This document shows positions 1 through 8,572 of a DNA stretch of 64,000 nt, piece after piece (within the stretch, counting starts at the first letter, position 1; every line of letters begins with the position of its first letter). Under the pieces are notes generated by a model. It was not told where the DNA came from. It saw nothing but the letters and a program-made list of their open reading frames with translations, and did no database searches. The translations under genes and the position numbers were made by a program. Source of the DNA: Haloactinomyces albus (lineage in GTDB: Bacteria; Actinomycetota; Actinomycetes; Mycobacteriales; Pseudonocardiaceae); assembly GCF_031458135.1 (NCBI RefSeq), contig NZ_JAVDXW010000001.1, positions 1,922,001 through 1,986,000 on the forward strand, in the 5' to 3' direction.

Positions 1-13
1 CCTCCACAGGAGT

Positions 14-2581
14 ATGGCGTTGACCGTCGAAGCCCTCCCCACCGAGCTTCGCCGTATGATCGTTCAGCTTGCGCGTACCCCCCGGCTGCTGGTTGCCTGC
101 GACTACGACGGAACACTCTCGCCGATCGTGGCGGATCCGGCCCAGGCCAAACCGTTGCCGGAATCGGTGCACGCGATGCGATCCCTGGCCGCGTTGCCCG
201 CCACGACCACTGCGGTGATCTCCGGCAGAGCTCTGCGCGATCTCGCGACCCTGTCCCGGTTCCCCTCCGAGGTGCATCTGGTGGGCAGCCACGGTTCCGA
301 ATTCGACGTGGGCTTCGTCCACGAGCTCGATCCGGAAGCCACTCAACTGCGCACCCGGCTGCAGCGCACGGTGCAGGAGATCACCAGCGGCCAACCCGGT
401 GTCGCGCTGGAGAACAAACCCGCCAGCGTTGCAGTGCACGTTCGCCGGGCCGAGCAGCAGGTGGGTGAGCAGGTACTCGACGCGGTTCGCTCGGGCCCCG
501 CGACCTGGGAAGGTGTCGAGGTCACCGACGGCAAGTCCGTCATCGAGCTCTCCGTGGTGCAGACCGACAAGGGCAACGCGCTCGATGCACTGCGGCACCA
601 GGTCGGGTCGACCGCGGCGATCTTCCTCGGCGACGACGTCACCGATGAGAAGGCCTTCGCCCGGATGCAGGGCCCGGACCTGGGGATCAAGGTCGGCGAA
701 GGTGAAAGCCTTGCCACGCACCGGGTTCGGGACACGACCGAGGTCGCCACGGTGCTGGCACTGCTCATGGAGGAACGGCGCAACTGGCTTTACGGGGAGC
801 AGGCACCGGCGATCGAACGGCTGTCCATGTTGGCCAACGAGCGCACCGTCGCACTGCTCACTCCCGATGCCCGGGTGACCTGGATGTGCCACCCTGGGCC
901 GGACTCGGCTGCCGTGTTCGCCGACCTGCTGGGCGGAAACAGTGCCGGTCACTTCTCCATCCACCCGGTTCATCAGCACACCGAGAACGGCAACGGCTCG
1001 CCGCGGAGCACGCTGCCGCTCGGTCAGCGCTACGTGCCCGGCACCATGACCGTCGAGACACGGTGGTCCCGGCTGCTGATCACCGACTATCTGGAACACG
1101 GTGTCGAGTCGCACCGCACGGACCTGACCAGGGTCATCAGTGGCAGCGCCCGGGTGCACATCGATTTCTCACCACGCCCGGAGTTCGGGCAGGTCGCGGT
1201 GCGCCTGGCTCCCGAGTCCGGTGGTCTGCGCGTGCTGGGTACCTCGGAGCCGATGGTGCTGCACTCCCCGGGCGTGCAGTGGGACATCACCTCGGACGGC
1301 ATGCACGAATCCGCGAGCGCCGAGGTCGAGGTGTCCGAGGACTCTCCGGTTGTGCTCGAACTCCGGTGCGGAACCGAGGAGCTCGAAGCATTTCCGAACG
1401 TCGAACCGGAGCGCCGCTCGGCGGCGAACAGATACTGGTCGGAGTGGCTGAGCACGCTGACACTGCCCACCGTCGAAACCGACCTGGTCGCACGTTCGGC
1501 GCTGACGTTGCGGGGACTGTGCAACGCCGACACCGGCGGGATCATGGCCGCTGCCACGACCTCGCTTCCGGAGGAGATCGGGGGCGTGCGCAACTGGGAC
1601 TACCGCTACTGCTGGCTGCGCGACGGTGCGATGAGCGCACAAGCCCTCGTGTCGCTGGGTTCGACCGCCGAAGCCGAGGGCTTCCTCGACTGGCTGCACG
1701 GAGTGATGGAGAACCTCCCCGGTCCGGAACGGCTGCACCCGCTCTACTCACTGGCGGGCACCACTCTCGGCCCGGAGGCCGTCATCGACACCCTGCCCGG
1801 CTATGCAGGCTCGCGGCCGGTACGTGTCGGCAACCTCGCCGATCAGCAGATCCAGCTCGACGTATTCGGTCCGGTGGTCGAACTGGCAATGCACTTGTCG
1901 GAGGCCACCGGCACTCTGCGGGATCTCGACTGGGAGCTGGTCAAGGGAATGGCCGAGGCGGTCTCCCGACGCTGGTTCGAGCCCGACCACGGGATCTGGG
2001 AAGAACGCGATGTGCCGCGCCACCACGTGTACTCGAAGGTGATGTGCTGGGTCACGCTGGATCGGGCGCTGAAGTTGGCCGACAGGTACGGGCGCACCCC
2101 CGAGTCGAACTGGTCCGCACTGCGCGACCAGATCGCCCAGGACGTCATCAAAAACGGCTGGCATCCCGATGTGCAGGCGTTCACCACCGCCTATGAGGGC
2201 TCGGACATGGATGCGGCCTCGCTGCACGTCGGACTGTCCGGGCTGATCGACCCGTCCGACAAGCGGTTCCGGGCGACCGTCACGGCGATCGAATCCGAGC
2301 TGCGCAGCGGATCGACCGTCTACCGGTATCGGCGCGACGACGGCCTGCCCGGCACCGAAGGCGGTTTCCACCTGTGTGCGGCGTGGCTGGTCGAGGCATA
2401 CCTGCTCACGGATCGGCGCACCGAGGCCGAGGAACTGTTCCAGCAGCTCGTGAACAACACCGGCCCGACGGGCTTGCTCGCCGAAGAGTACGACCCGATC
2501 GCCGAACGCTCGCTCGGGAACCATCCGCAGGCGTACTCGCATCTCGGCTTGATCCGCTGCGCGTGGTTGCTCTCGCAGTGA
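14..2581 (+). CDS. Trehalose-6-phosphate phosphatase fused to a GH15 (trehalase/glucoamylase-type) hydrolase
   Basis: The protein has two domains. Residues about 25-250 are an OtsB-type HAD phosphatase: nucleophile motif D30-Y-D32-G-T, an SGR motif, and the metal-binding GDD at 206-208 followed by VTDEKAF. This part should dephosphorylate trehalose 6-phosphate. Residues about 260-855 match glycoside hydrolase family 15, including RNWDYRYCWLRDG in the catalytic barrel, EGGFHLCAAWLVEAY, and GLLAEEYDP near 820-828 carrying a likely catalytic Glu. Actinobacterial GH15 proteins of this type include trehalases, so one chain may both make and hydrolyse trehalose, or the GH15 part may act on another glucan. 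The listed ATG has AGGAG only one base upstream, and the frame is open to the window edge, so the true start may lie before position 1. Confidence 0.88.
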   Translation: MALTVEALPTELRRMIVQLARTPRLLVACDYDGTLSPIVADPAQAKPLPESVHAMRSLAALPATTTAVISGRALRDLATLSRFPSEVHLVGSHGSEFDVGFVHELDPEATQLRTRLQRTVQEITSGQPGVALENKPASVAVHVRRAEQQVGEQVLDAVRSGPATWEGVEVTDGKSVIELSVVQTDKGNALDALRHQVGSTAAIFLGDDVTDEKAFARMQGPDLGIKVGEGESLATHRVRDTTEVATVLALLMEERRNWLYGEQAPAIERLSMLANERTVALLTPDARVTWMCHPGPDSAAVFADLLGGNSAGHFSIHPVHQHTENGNGSPRSTLPLGQRYVPGTMTVETRWSRLLITDYLEHGVESHRTDLTRVISGSARVHIDFSPRPEFGQVAVRLAPESGGLRVLGTSEPMVLHSPGVQWDITSDGMHESASAEVEVSEDSPVVLELRCGTEELEAFPNVEPERRSAANRYWSEWLSTLTLPTVETDLVARSALTLRGLCNADTGGIMAAATTSLPEEIGGVRNWDYRYCWLRDGAMSAQALVSLGSTAEAEGFLDWLHGVMENLPGPERLHPLYSLAGTTLGPEAVIDTLPGYAGSRPVRVGNLADQQIQLDVFGPVVELAMHLSEATGTLRDLDWELVKGMAEAVSRRWFEPDHGIWEERDVPRHHVYSKVMCWVTLDRALKLADRYGRTPESNWSALRDQIAQDVIKNGWHPDVQAFTTAYEGSDMDAASLHVGLSGLIDPSDKRFRATVTAIESELRSGSTVYRYRRDDGLPGTEGGFHLCAAWLVEAYLLTDRRTEAEELFQQLVNNTGPTGLLAEEYDPIAERSLGNHPQAYSHLGLIRCAWLLSQ

Positions 2582-2596
2582 CCTCTCCGCCGGAGG

Positions 2597-2648
2597 CGTT
2601 CGCCTCGGCGAACGTGGGGCGGGCGCTTTCCTCGGGAAGTGCCCGCCC
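2597..2648 (+). terminator. Two adjacent hairpins after the trehalose-phosphatase fusion
   Basis: The first hairpin has the stem CGTTCGC/GCGAACG with loop CTCG (2597-2614). The second has an 8-bp stem GGGCGGGC (2617-2624) / GCCCGCCC (2641-2648) with further partial pairing inside. There is no U-tract, which is common for actinobacterial terminators. The hairpins separate the fusion gene from the next operon. Confidence 0.5.
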
Positions 2649-2784
2649 GTTGCGACTGCGAAACCATTCCTGTGGCACGAAACACGGTGCGGGGATCACG
2701 ATTTCCCCCGAATGCCGCATGCGACACCGCGCCAACCGATACGCTTCGCCGGAGATCGTCAAGCTCAGGTGAGAGGCGTGCGGT

Positions 2785-3432
2785 ATGGAAATAATCCCGG
2801 TCCTCCTCGTCGTGCTGCTGGTTGTCGTGGTCGTTGCCCTGGTGATCGGCTTCGTGGTACGGCACCGGTCGCAGCGGCAGGAGTCCACCGAGCAGGAACC
2901 CATCGACCCGTTCCACACCGGGGACCAGGACTCGCTGCGGGGAGATCCGCGCACCCTCAAGGCCGGTGACATCGTCGAACTGCGCGGCCTGTCCTACACG
3001 GTGCGCGGCAGCCTGCGACTGTCCGAGGGCGGCTGGGGCTGGTCCGAGCACCTCCTCGACGATGCCAAGGGCACCCAGGTGTGGCTCGGGGTCGAAGAGG
3101 ACCCCGAGCTGACCCTGTCGCTGTGGACCCCGCTCCCCGACTCCACCGACGACTCGGCCGATTCCCGTGACTCGACGCCCCGGCTCGAACCCGGTCCCTC
3201 GGCGATCGATTTCCGCGGCCGTACCTACACCGCACAGGAGTCCGGTTCCGCCCACTATCGCAGTGAGGCCACCACCGGGCTGAACGAGCAGGGCACGGTT
3301 CGCTACCACGACTACGAGGCCCCGGACGGTTCACTGCTGGGCTTCGAGGCTTACGGCGAAGCGGACTGGGAGGTCAGCCAGGGCGAGGAACTCAGCCGGT
3401 ACGACATGCTCATCTACCCGGCTTCAGCCTGA
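2785..3432 (+). CDS. DUF4178 domain-containing membrane-anchored protein
   Basis: 215 aa. Residues 3-25 form one strongly hydrophobic segment of mostly Val and Leu, followed by a short basic stretch, which suggests a single N-terminal anchor with the rest cytosolic. Two DUF4178-like stretches follow. The first starts near 'LKAGDIVELRG' and contains GGWGWSEHLL and VWLGVEED; the second starts near 'IDFRGRTYT' and contains the typical DYEAPDGSLLGFE. The family has no established biochemistry. This is the first gene of a tight co-directional run with DUF4247, DUF350 and spermidine synthase genes, an association I know from other actinobacteria, so a shared envelope or polyamine-linked role is inferred. 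Confidence 0.82.
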   Translation: MEIIPVLLVVLLVVVVVALVIGFVVRHRSQRQESTEQEPIDPFHTGDQDSLRGDPRTLKAGDIVELRGLSYTVRGSLRLSEGGWGWSEHLLDDAKGTQVWLGVEEDPELTLSLWTPLPDSTDDSADSRDSTPRLEPGPSAIDFRGRTYTAQESGSAHYRSEATTGLNEQGTVRYHDYEAPDGSLLGFEAYGEADWEVSQGEELSRYDMLIYPASA

Positions 3433-3455
3433 GGAGAGGGACCGGAAAGACTTCG

Positions 3456-3893
3456 ATGAAACCCAAATTCTGGTTCGTCATCGCGGGTATGACGGCCGTG
3501 CTCGCGCTGATCATCGCATTGGTGACGCTCTTATCGACCGGCACCGGACCCCGCAGTTACGTGGCGAAGAACTACACCCGCGCCGCGCAGCTGGACATCC
3601 GCGGCGACGATGACAACAAGGCCTACACGAGTCGGAAAGCACCCAGTGTGGTCTCCCAGGAGATCACCTCCAGCTGGGACCCGATCTCCCAGTATGTCGA
3701 CGGAACCGGGGTCTATCTGCGCTATTCCGATGACGCCGTGATCATCCAGCCGCACCGGGGCGGTTCGGTGATCCACGTGATGGAAACCGAGGAAGCCTAC
3801 CGGCACTACCACGGCGTTGTGGGCGGCGTCTGGGGCTGGAGCAGCCCGCATGGCCAGAGTTTCCGCGGCCGAGGTCCGGGATCCGGTAAATGA
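3456..3893 (+). CDS. DUF4247 domain-containing protein
   Basis: 145 aa, beginning 23 bp after the DUF4178 gene with GGAGAGGGA just upstream. One N-terminal hydrophobic segment (about 7-27) could be an uncleaved anchor or signal peptide. The soluble part has the features I associate with DUF4247: repeated aromatic and Asp residues, 'GVYLRYSDDAVIIQPH', and a C-terminal Gly/Ser-rich tail (WGWSSPHGQSFRGRG). Function is unknown. Its stop overlaps the next start as ATGA, which implies translational coupling. Polyamine or envelope involvement is inferred from context only. Confidence 0.78.
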   Translation: MKPKFWFVIAGMTAVLALIIALVTLLSTGTGPRSYVAKNYTRAAQLDIRGDDDNKAYTSRKAPSVVSQEITSSWDPISQYVDGTGVYLRYSDDAVIIQPHRGGSVIHVMETEEAYRHYHGVVGGVWGWSSPHGQSFRGRGPGSGK

Positions 3894-4834
3894 GCGAGAA
3901 CCTCCAGCAGAACCCCGGCAACAGCAGTGTGCCACCGACGGGTGCGCACCGGGCAACCAGCAAGAAGACCGGGCCCGGTTGTGGCTTGGCGCTGGTCATC
4001 ATGTTCGTGGTCTACGTGATCGCCTTCGGGGTCACCGGCGGGTTCGGACTCGATGGCGACGACGCGCGGTTCTACGGCGACGAAAGCGACCAGTACTCCC
4101 GGAGCGGCTATTACTTCGGGCAGCCGATACCGCGCTTCAGCAACGAGGATTCCCGGAGGCTCGCGCAGGCCCTGTCCGACTCCGAGAAGCGCTACGGCCT
4201 CTGCTTCGGCTGGAAGCTCACCGATGGCAGCGAGGACGCGGACGAGGACTACGACACGGAAACCGGCACCCTCCGGCCGTCCGGACCCGACCCGAGGTCC
4301 AGCTACGACCGGGGATCCAGCCGCGGCCCGAACACACCGGCAGGCACGTGCTCGCGCTGGGCCGAAGTACAGGTCACCGTCGCCTACACCGAAGAAGACA
4401 GCGAGTCCTGGAGCGGCGTCGACCTCGACGTGGTGGGGTCCGATAACTTCGAGTCCTACGACCTGCCCGACAGCAGCGACTTCGCCGAGCTCGGCATCGA
4501 CGCCGAAACGTTCATCGACCGGCCCGTCGCCACGACGGGACACGCAGCGCTCGCGCTGCCGCTGCTGATGACGGAGAACGGCACGCTGGAGCCGAAACCG
4601 GTATCGCCGGGAAATTCGGCGGGCAAGCCCGAGCAACCACTACCGCCCGCCGACGGCGGCATGAGTGGTCTGTCGACCTGGATCTGGCTCGGCGTGCTCG
4701 GCGCCGTGACCGTGCTCGGCCTCGTGCTGGGCTTCCGCGGAGTGGCACGTCAGAAGTCCGCGCCCAGCACACCACCGGGACCACCACCGGGACCACCGAC
4801 GCAGGGGCCACCACCGAGGCAAGGTCCCGGCTGA
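3890..4834 (+). CDS. Uncharacterised two-transmembrane protein of the DUF4178/speE cluster
   Basis: 314 aa, coupled by an ATGA overlap to the DUF4247 gene. A hydrophobic segment near residues 29-49 and a second near 259-281 flank a large, very acidic domain rich in Asp, Glu and Ser. The C-terminal tail is a run of Pro-Gly repeats ('GPPPGPPTQGPP'). With both ends probably cytosolic, the acidic loop would be extracytoplasmic. I do not recognise a named domain. Its fixed position between DUF4247 and DUF350 suggests a structural part of the same membrane system. An acidic extracytoplasmic domain could in principle bind cations such as polyamines, but that is speculation. Confidence 0.7.
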   Translation: MSENLQQNPGNSSVPPTGAHRATSKKTGPGCGLALVIMFVVYVIAFGVTGGFGLDGDDARFYGDESDQYSRSGYYFGQPIPRFSNEDSRRLAQALSDSEKRYGLCFGWKLTDGSEDADEDYDTETGTLRPSGPDPRSSYDRGSSRGPNTPAGTCSRWAEVQVTVAYTEEDSESWSGVDLDVVGSDNFESYDLPDSSDFAELGIDAETFIDRPVATTGHAALALPLLMTENGTLEPKPVSPGNSAGKPEQPLPPADGGMSGLSTWIWLGVLGAVTVLGLVLGFRGVARQKSAPSTPPGPPPGPPTQGPPPRQGPG

Positions 4835-4885
4835 CACGGACCCGTCCGAATTTCCGATTCACGACATTGTCGAAAGGCACCCACC

Positions 4886-5311
4886 TTGCTCCAGCAACTG
4901 CTCATCGGACTGGCCGCCGCAGTCGCATACGGCGTGATCGGCGTGGGCATGATGATCCTCGGCTACATCCTCGTCGATCTCGCCACGCCCGGAAAACTCA
5001 GTGACCTGATCTGGGTACACCGCAACCCGAACGCCGCTCTGCTCCTCGTGTCCGGTTTGGCCGGTGTCGGCATCATCCTGACCACGGCGATCGCCGCGAG
5101 CTCCGACGACCTGGTGGCCGGACTGATCGGCACACTCGCCTACGGGCTGCTCGGACTGATCATGATGAGCCTGTCGTTCCTGCTCATCGACGTGTTCACT
5201 CCCGGAAAGCTGGGTGACGAACTGTCCACCGAGCGGTTCCACCCGGGCACCTGGGTGTCCGCGGGCGCGCACGTGGTGATTGCCGTCATCATCGCCGCCG
5301 CCATCTGGTGA
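4886..5311 (+). CDS. DUF350 membrane protein
   Basis: 141 aa with four predicted transmembrane helices arranged as two similar halves. Each half carries a 'LxDxxTPGKL' motif (ILVDLATPGKLSD and LIDVFTPGKLGDE), the hallmark of DUF350 (YjfL family). The start is TTG, supported by GAAAGG upstream and by the hydrophobic N-terminus beginning immediately after it. In enterobacteria a DUF350 protein is encoded beside glutathionylspermidine synthase-like genes, and here it precedes a spermidine synthase. Transport or channel activity has been suggested for this family but is not established. Confidence 0.85.
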   Translation: MLQQLLIGLAAAVAYGVIGVGMMILGYILVDLATPGKLSDLIWVHRNPNAALLLVSGLAGVGIILTTAIAASSDDLVAGLIGTLAYGLLGLIMMSLSFLLIDVFTPGKLGDELSTERFHPGTWVSAGAHVVIAVIIAAAIW

Positions 5312-5380
5312 CGAATACTTCCACCCGGACACGGGATCCCGTGTCCACCCTTCCCATCGCCAACCTGAACACTGCTCACC

Positions 5381-7015
5381 ATGTCCACCAGCACTGACGC
5401 GGCAAGCGGCCACTCCTCCGACTCGGCAGAAGAGGTGAGCACCGAAGAGCGGTTCGAGCCGACCACCTCGACGCCCTCCGGACGCTTCGCCCGGGCAGCG
5501 GTGCTGGTGGCGGTGTTCATCTGCGCCGCCTGCGGTCTGGTGTACGAGCTCGCCCTGGTCGCGCTCGGCAGTTACCTGATCGGCGACACCGTCGGGCAGG
5601 CCTCGATCGTGCTGTCGCTGATGGTGTTCGCGATGGGGATCGGGGCGCTGGCCGCCAAACCCCTCCAGCGGTGGGCGGCCACCGCATTCGCCATCGTCGA
5701 GATCCTGCTGGCCCTGCTGGGCGGCCTCAGCGTGCTGGGACTCTACGCCGCGTTCGCCTGGTTGAGCCTGTACATGCCGGCGCTGATCGCCACGACACTG
5801 GTCCTGGGCACCCTGATCGGTGCCGAGATTCCGCTGCTGATGGTGCTGTTGCAGCGAATTCGGCAGCAAGAGGCGGGCTCCGCCGTCGCCGATCTGTTCG
5901 CCGCCGATTACGTCGGTGCGCTGATCGGCGGACTGGCATTTCCGTTCCTGCTGTTGCCGTGGTTCGGTCAGATCCAGGGGGCGCTGCTGGTCGGCATGCT
6001 CAACGCCGCCGCCGGCCTCGGTCTGGTGATCACGGTCTACCGACGCGAACTGACCAAGCGGGCCACGCTGTTGCTCGTCGTGGCCGCACTCCTGGCAGGA
6101 GGGACTCTGGGCGGGGCCTATGCATTCGCGGACACATTCGAGATGACCGCACGGCAGGCGTTGTACTCCGACCCCGTCGTGCACGCGCAACGCACCCAAT
6201 ACCAGGAAGTCGTGCTCACGCGGTCGACCTCGTTGTCGGGCAGGTCGGATACCCGGCTGTTTCTCAACGGGGATCTGCAGTTCAGCTCCGTGGACGAGCA
6301 CCGCTACCACGAGGCGCTGGTACATCCGGCGATGGCAGGCGAGCACTCACGGGTGCTGATCCTCGGCGGCGGCGACGGGCTCGCCCTGCGCGAGGTTCTG
6401 CGGTATCCCGACGTCGAGCAGGTCACGCTGGTCGAGATGGACCCGGCGGTGCTGGAACTCGCCCGCACGGATCCGCGGTTGACCACGCTGAACAAGCATG
6501 CTTTCGAGGATCCGCGGGTGACGGCGATCGCGGCGGATGCGTTCAGCTGGCTGCGGGACAACGAGCAACGCTACGACGTCGTGCTGGTCGACATGCCCGA
6601 TCCGGACTCGACCGCGACGGCCAAGCTGTACTCGGCGGAGTTCTACGCCCTGCTACGCCACGCGATGGCCGACGGAGCACGAGTCACCGTGCAGTCGGGC
6701 TCACCCTATTTCGCACCGAAGGCCTTCTGGTGCATCGAGACGACGATGCGCCGCTCGGGTCTGGCCACGGTGCCGTATTCGGTATCGGTGCCCAGCTTCG
6801 GGCAGTGGGGCTTTCAGCTGGCCCGGAAGGGCACGTCACCTCCCGCGTTGCGGCTGCCGACGAACGCGCCCCCGTTGCGCTCGTTGGATCCGGCCACCCT
6901 GCGAGCGGCGACGATATTTCCACCGGACCGGGACCGGATCCCGGGGCTGGAGGTCTCCACCCTCATGCACCCGACGATCCTGGAATACTCCCGGGGCGCA
7001 TGGCAGAACTACTGA
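5381..7015 (+). CDS. speE: Membrane-fused polyamine aminopropyltransferase (spermidine synthase)
   Basis: 544 aa. Residues about 38-245 form roughly seven transmembrane helices, and the C-terminal half is an aminopropyltransferase domain. Visible motifs are LFLNGDLQFSS with DEHRYHEAL, the nucleotide-binding glycine loop ILGGGDGLALREV near residue 328, the acidic strand VEMDPAVLELAR, and DMPDPDS near 406. The enzyme transfers aminopropyl from decarboxylated S-adenosylmethionine to putrescine or a related amine. Membrane-fused versions are common in actinobacteria and their true substrate is less certain. It is the last gene of the DUF4178 cluster and is followed by a strong terminator. Confidence 0.88.
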   Translation: MSTSTDAASGHSSDSAEEVSTEERFEPTTSTPSGRFARAAVLVAVFICAACGLVYELALVALGSYLIGDTVGQASIVLSLMVFAMGIGALAAKPLQRWAATAFAIVEILLALLGGLSVLGLYAAFAWLSLYMPALIATTLVLGTLIGAEIPLLMVLLQRIRQQEAGSAVADLFAADYVGALIGGLAFPFLLLPWFGQIQGALLVGMLNAAAGLGLVITVYRRELTKRATLLLVVAALLAGGTLGGAYAFADTFEMTARQALYSDPVVHAQRTQYQEVVLTRSTSLSGRSDTRLFLNGDLQFSSVDEHRYHEALVHPAMAGEHSRVLILGGGDGLALREVLRYPDVEQVTLVEMDPAVLELARTDPRLTTLNKHAFEDPRVTAIAADAFSWLRDNEQRYDVVLVDMPDPDSTATAKLYSAEFYALLRHAMADGARVTVQSGSPYFAPKAFWCIETTMRRSGLATVPYSVSVPSFGQWGFQLARKGTSPPALRLPTNAPPLRSLDPATLRAATIFPPDRDRIPGLEVSTLMHPTILEYSRGAWQNY

Positions 7016-7044
7016 GCCACGTCCAGCACCGGTGGACGTGGCTC
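7014..7044. terminator. Perfect 12-bp stem terminator after speE
   Basis: GAGCCACGTCCA pairs exactly with TGGACGTGGCTC around a 7-nt loop, overlapping the speE stop codon. It lies between convergent genes and could serve both strands. Confidence 0.75.
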
Positions 7045-7054
7045 CGGCGAACGC

Positions 7055-7088
7055 GGTTTTTGCAGTTTCGCGCGAAACTGCAAAAACC
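7055..7088. repeat. Palindromic element, copy 1 (TTTCGCGCGAAA core)
   Basis: A perfect 34-bp palindrome centred between 7071 and 7072. Its core is TTTCGCGCGAAA, its inner arms GCAG/CTGC and its outer arms GGTTTTT/AAAAACC. It lies between the convergent speE and lacI-type genes. The T-run comes before and the A-run after the core, the reverse of a standard terminator. Confidence 0.9.
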
Positions 7089-7097
7089 ACCGCAGTG

Positions 7098-8186
7098 TCA
7101 GGGGCCGAACCACCGTTCCTCGATGGAGCGGGGTGGTGCCGCTGTCGACCCCGTCACCAGCTGTGTCTCCAGCCGAACCTCCCGCGGACGTCCCGGCTCG
7201 CCGGTGTCCAGCAGGAGCCGCCCGGCTGCCCGTCCCTTCTCCAGCACCGGCTGGCGCACCGTGGTCAACCCGGCCCGTTCGGCATCCACGATGCCGTCGA
7301 AGCCGGTGACCGTCAGGTCCTCGGGGACTCGGCTTCCCCGATTTCGGGCCGCGTTCAACGCACCCAGCGCCAGGATGTCCGAGGTGCATATGATCGCCGT
7401 GACCTCCGGGGTGCTCTCCAGAAGCTGGCTTGCGGCCGACTCGCCCGACGAGACCGTGTGGTCGAAACGTTCGATGACGGGCACCTGCTCCCAGTCCACC
7501 CCGACTTCGCGGAAAGCTTCGGCCAGCGCGGCCAACCGTCTCCGCTGGACATGGAAGCTCGCGTTTTCCTGCCGCTGCGTCGAGGCGGGCCCGTCATTAC
7601 GCGCACGGGCCAGCCGCATACACAGCACTCCGATCTTGCGATGCCCGAGTTCGATCAGGTGCTCGGCCATGAGCTTGATGGCATGCGCGTCGTCGATACC
7701 GACGCGGTCGAGATTGTCGATACTCGGCTGGTCGCACACCACCACCGGCACCGGGCGTTCCATCACCGCTGCCAGGTGTGGATCGTCATCGGGGACCGAA
7801 TAGACGACGAAACCATCGACACCCGCGCGGTGCACCGAGGCCACTTCCTCACGTTCCGGATTCGCCGGAACGAGTAACAAACCACTGCCCGCGTCCTCAC
7901 AGGCCAGTGAAAGCCCTTCCAGAAAGCCCAGCGCGGCGGGATCGCGGAACGCATAGGAGAGGTTCTCCGTGAGCAGGAGACCGACAGCCCCTGCCTTGCG
8001 CGTCCGCAGGGACCGCGCCACCGGGTCAGGACCCGGATACCCGAGTCTGCGGGCCGTATCGAGCACCCGCTTGCGCAGCTCGGGGGAGAGCTGATCCGGC
8101 CGGTTGTATGCATTCGACACCGTCGTCCGGGAAACCCCCAGCTCCGCTGCGAGCGAAGCGAGGGTCGCGGGTCGCCGCGCGTTCAT
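7098..8186 (-). CDS. LacI-family transcriptional regulator
   Basis: 362 aa from the chosen ATG; an in-frame ATG at 8198 adds four residues. The N-terminal helix-turn-helix reads ATLASLAAELGVSRTTVSNAY, followed by the hinge helix region LSPELRKRVLDTARRLGY. The rest is a periplasmic-binding-protein-like effector domain, ending in the usual 'TVTGFDGIVDAERAGLTTVRQP'. Longer in-frame starts up to 8321 add only low-complexity sequence and would cover the putative operator, so I rejected them. The effector is not readable from sequence. The gene is divergent from znuA, but no sugar-utilisation gene lies beside it, so its targets may be elsewhere. A palindrome just upstream of the start suggests autoregulation. 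Confidence 0.88.
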   Translation of the reverse strand: MNARRPATLASLAAELGVSRTTVSNAYNRPDQLSPELRKRVLDTARRLGYPGPDPVARSLRTRKAGAVGLLLTENLSYAFRDPAALGFLEGLSLACEDAGSGLLLVPANPEREEVASVHRAGVDGFVVYSVPDDDPHLAAVMERPVPVVVCDQPSIDNLDRVGIDDAHAIKLMAEHLIELGHRKIGVLCMRLARARNDGPASTQRQENASFHVQRRRLAALAEAFREVGVDWEQVPVIERFDHTVSSGESAASQLLESTPEVTAIICTSDILALGALNAARNRGSRVPEDLTVTGFDGIVDAERAGLTTVRQPVLEKGRAAGRLLLDTGEPGRPREVRLETQLVTGSTAAPPRSIEERWFGP

Positions 8187-8202
8187 TGACCGCACCATGC
8201 AG

Positions 8203-8217
8203 GAACCGTAACGGTTC
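8203..8217. promoter_or_regulatory. Candidate LacI-family autoregulatory operator
   Basis: GAACCGT-A-ACGGTTC is a perfect dyad 5 to 17 bp upstream of the two possible start codons of the LacI-family gene. Placement and symmetry fit an operator. Most LacI operators have a central CpG, which this one lacks. Confidence 0.5.
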
Positions 8218-8299
8218 AGAAGGCCCGGGTGAAGGATGAATGACACAGATCCCATGCTCGACCGCAAGAGTGGCCGTCCACGACCGAGGCGAATGGCCC

Positions 8300-8319
8300 G
8301 GTACTTACCCGAAAGTACC
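8300..8319. promoter_or_regulatory. Inverted repeat in the lacI-znuA divergent region
   Basis: GGTACTT (8300-8306) and AAGTACC (8313-8319) form a perfect 7-bp dyad with a 6-bp spacer, typical dimensions for a dimeric regulator site. It lies in the 386-bp non-coding region between the divergent lacI-type and znuA genes. Apart from this dyad, the LacI operator candidate and the Fur-like box, I see nothing else there. Confidence 0.3.
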
Positions 8320-8501
8320 ACCCGGCCCGGCGGTCCTGTTTCTCACGGGACAACCGGCACGCCCGTCCCGGTTCGGCCGATCTCACCACCGCCTGCGTTC
8401 TCCCGGTACGGACGGGGTGCACAGCGCACGTCGTGGGCCGTACTGCCGGAGCCTCTAACTCGATCGGGTGGAAAACCGGTACGTTCGGCGCGTAGACTCC
8501 A

Positions 8502-8526
8502 ATCGACAATGATTACCATTACCGAT
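8502..8526. promoter_or_regulatory. Fur/Zur-family-like box upstream of znuA
   Basis: The 25-bp stretch is an imperfect palindrome: ATCG at one end and CGAT at the other, with an inner AATG-N5-CATT. AATGAT-type half sites are typical of Fur-family operators. It lies 47 bp before the znuA start, which fits zinc-dependent repression by Zur. The identity of the regulator is inferred. Confidence 0.5.
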
Positions 8527-8572
8527 CAGCGCCCGCCTTCGCCCGGCGCGATCCTCCCGATGAGGAGTACAC

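Noticed and set aside
7055-7088. Palindromic element as an ordinary bidirectional terminator
   Set aside because: A separate 12-bp terminator precedes it at 7014-7044, and the T-run precedes while the A-run follows the stem, opposite to terminator logic. Two other copies sit between co-directional genes.
8187-8321. Longer LacI-family start
   Set aside because: Adds unconserved residues and would put the likely operator inside the gene.
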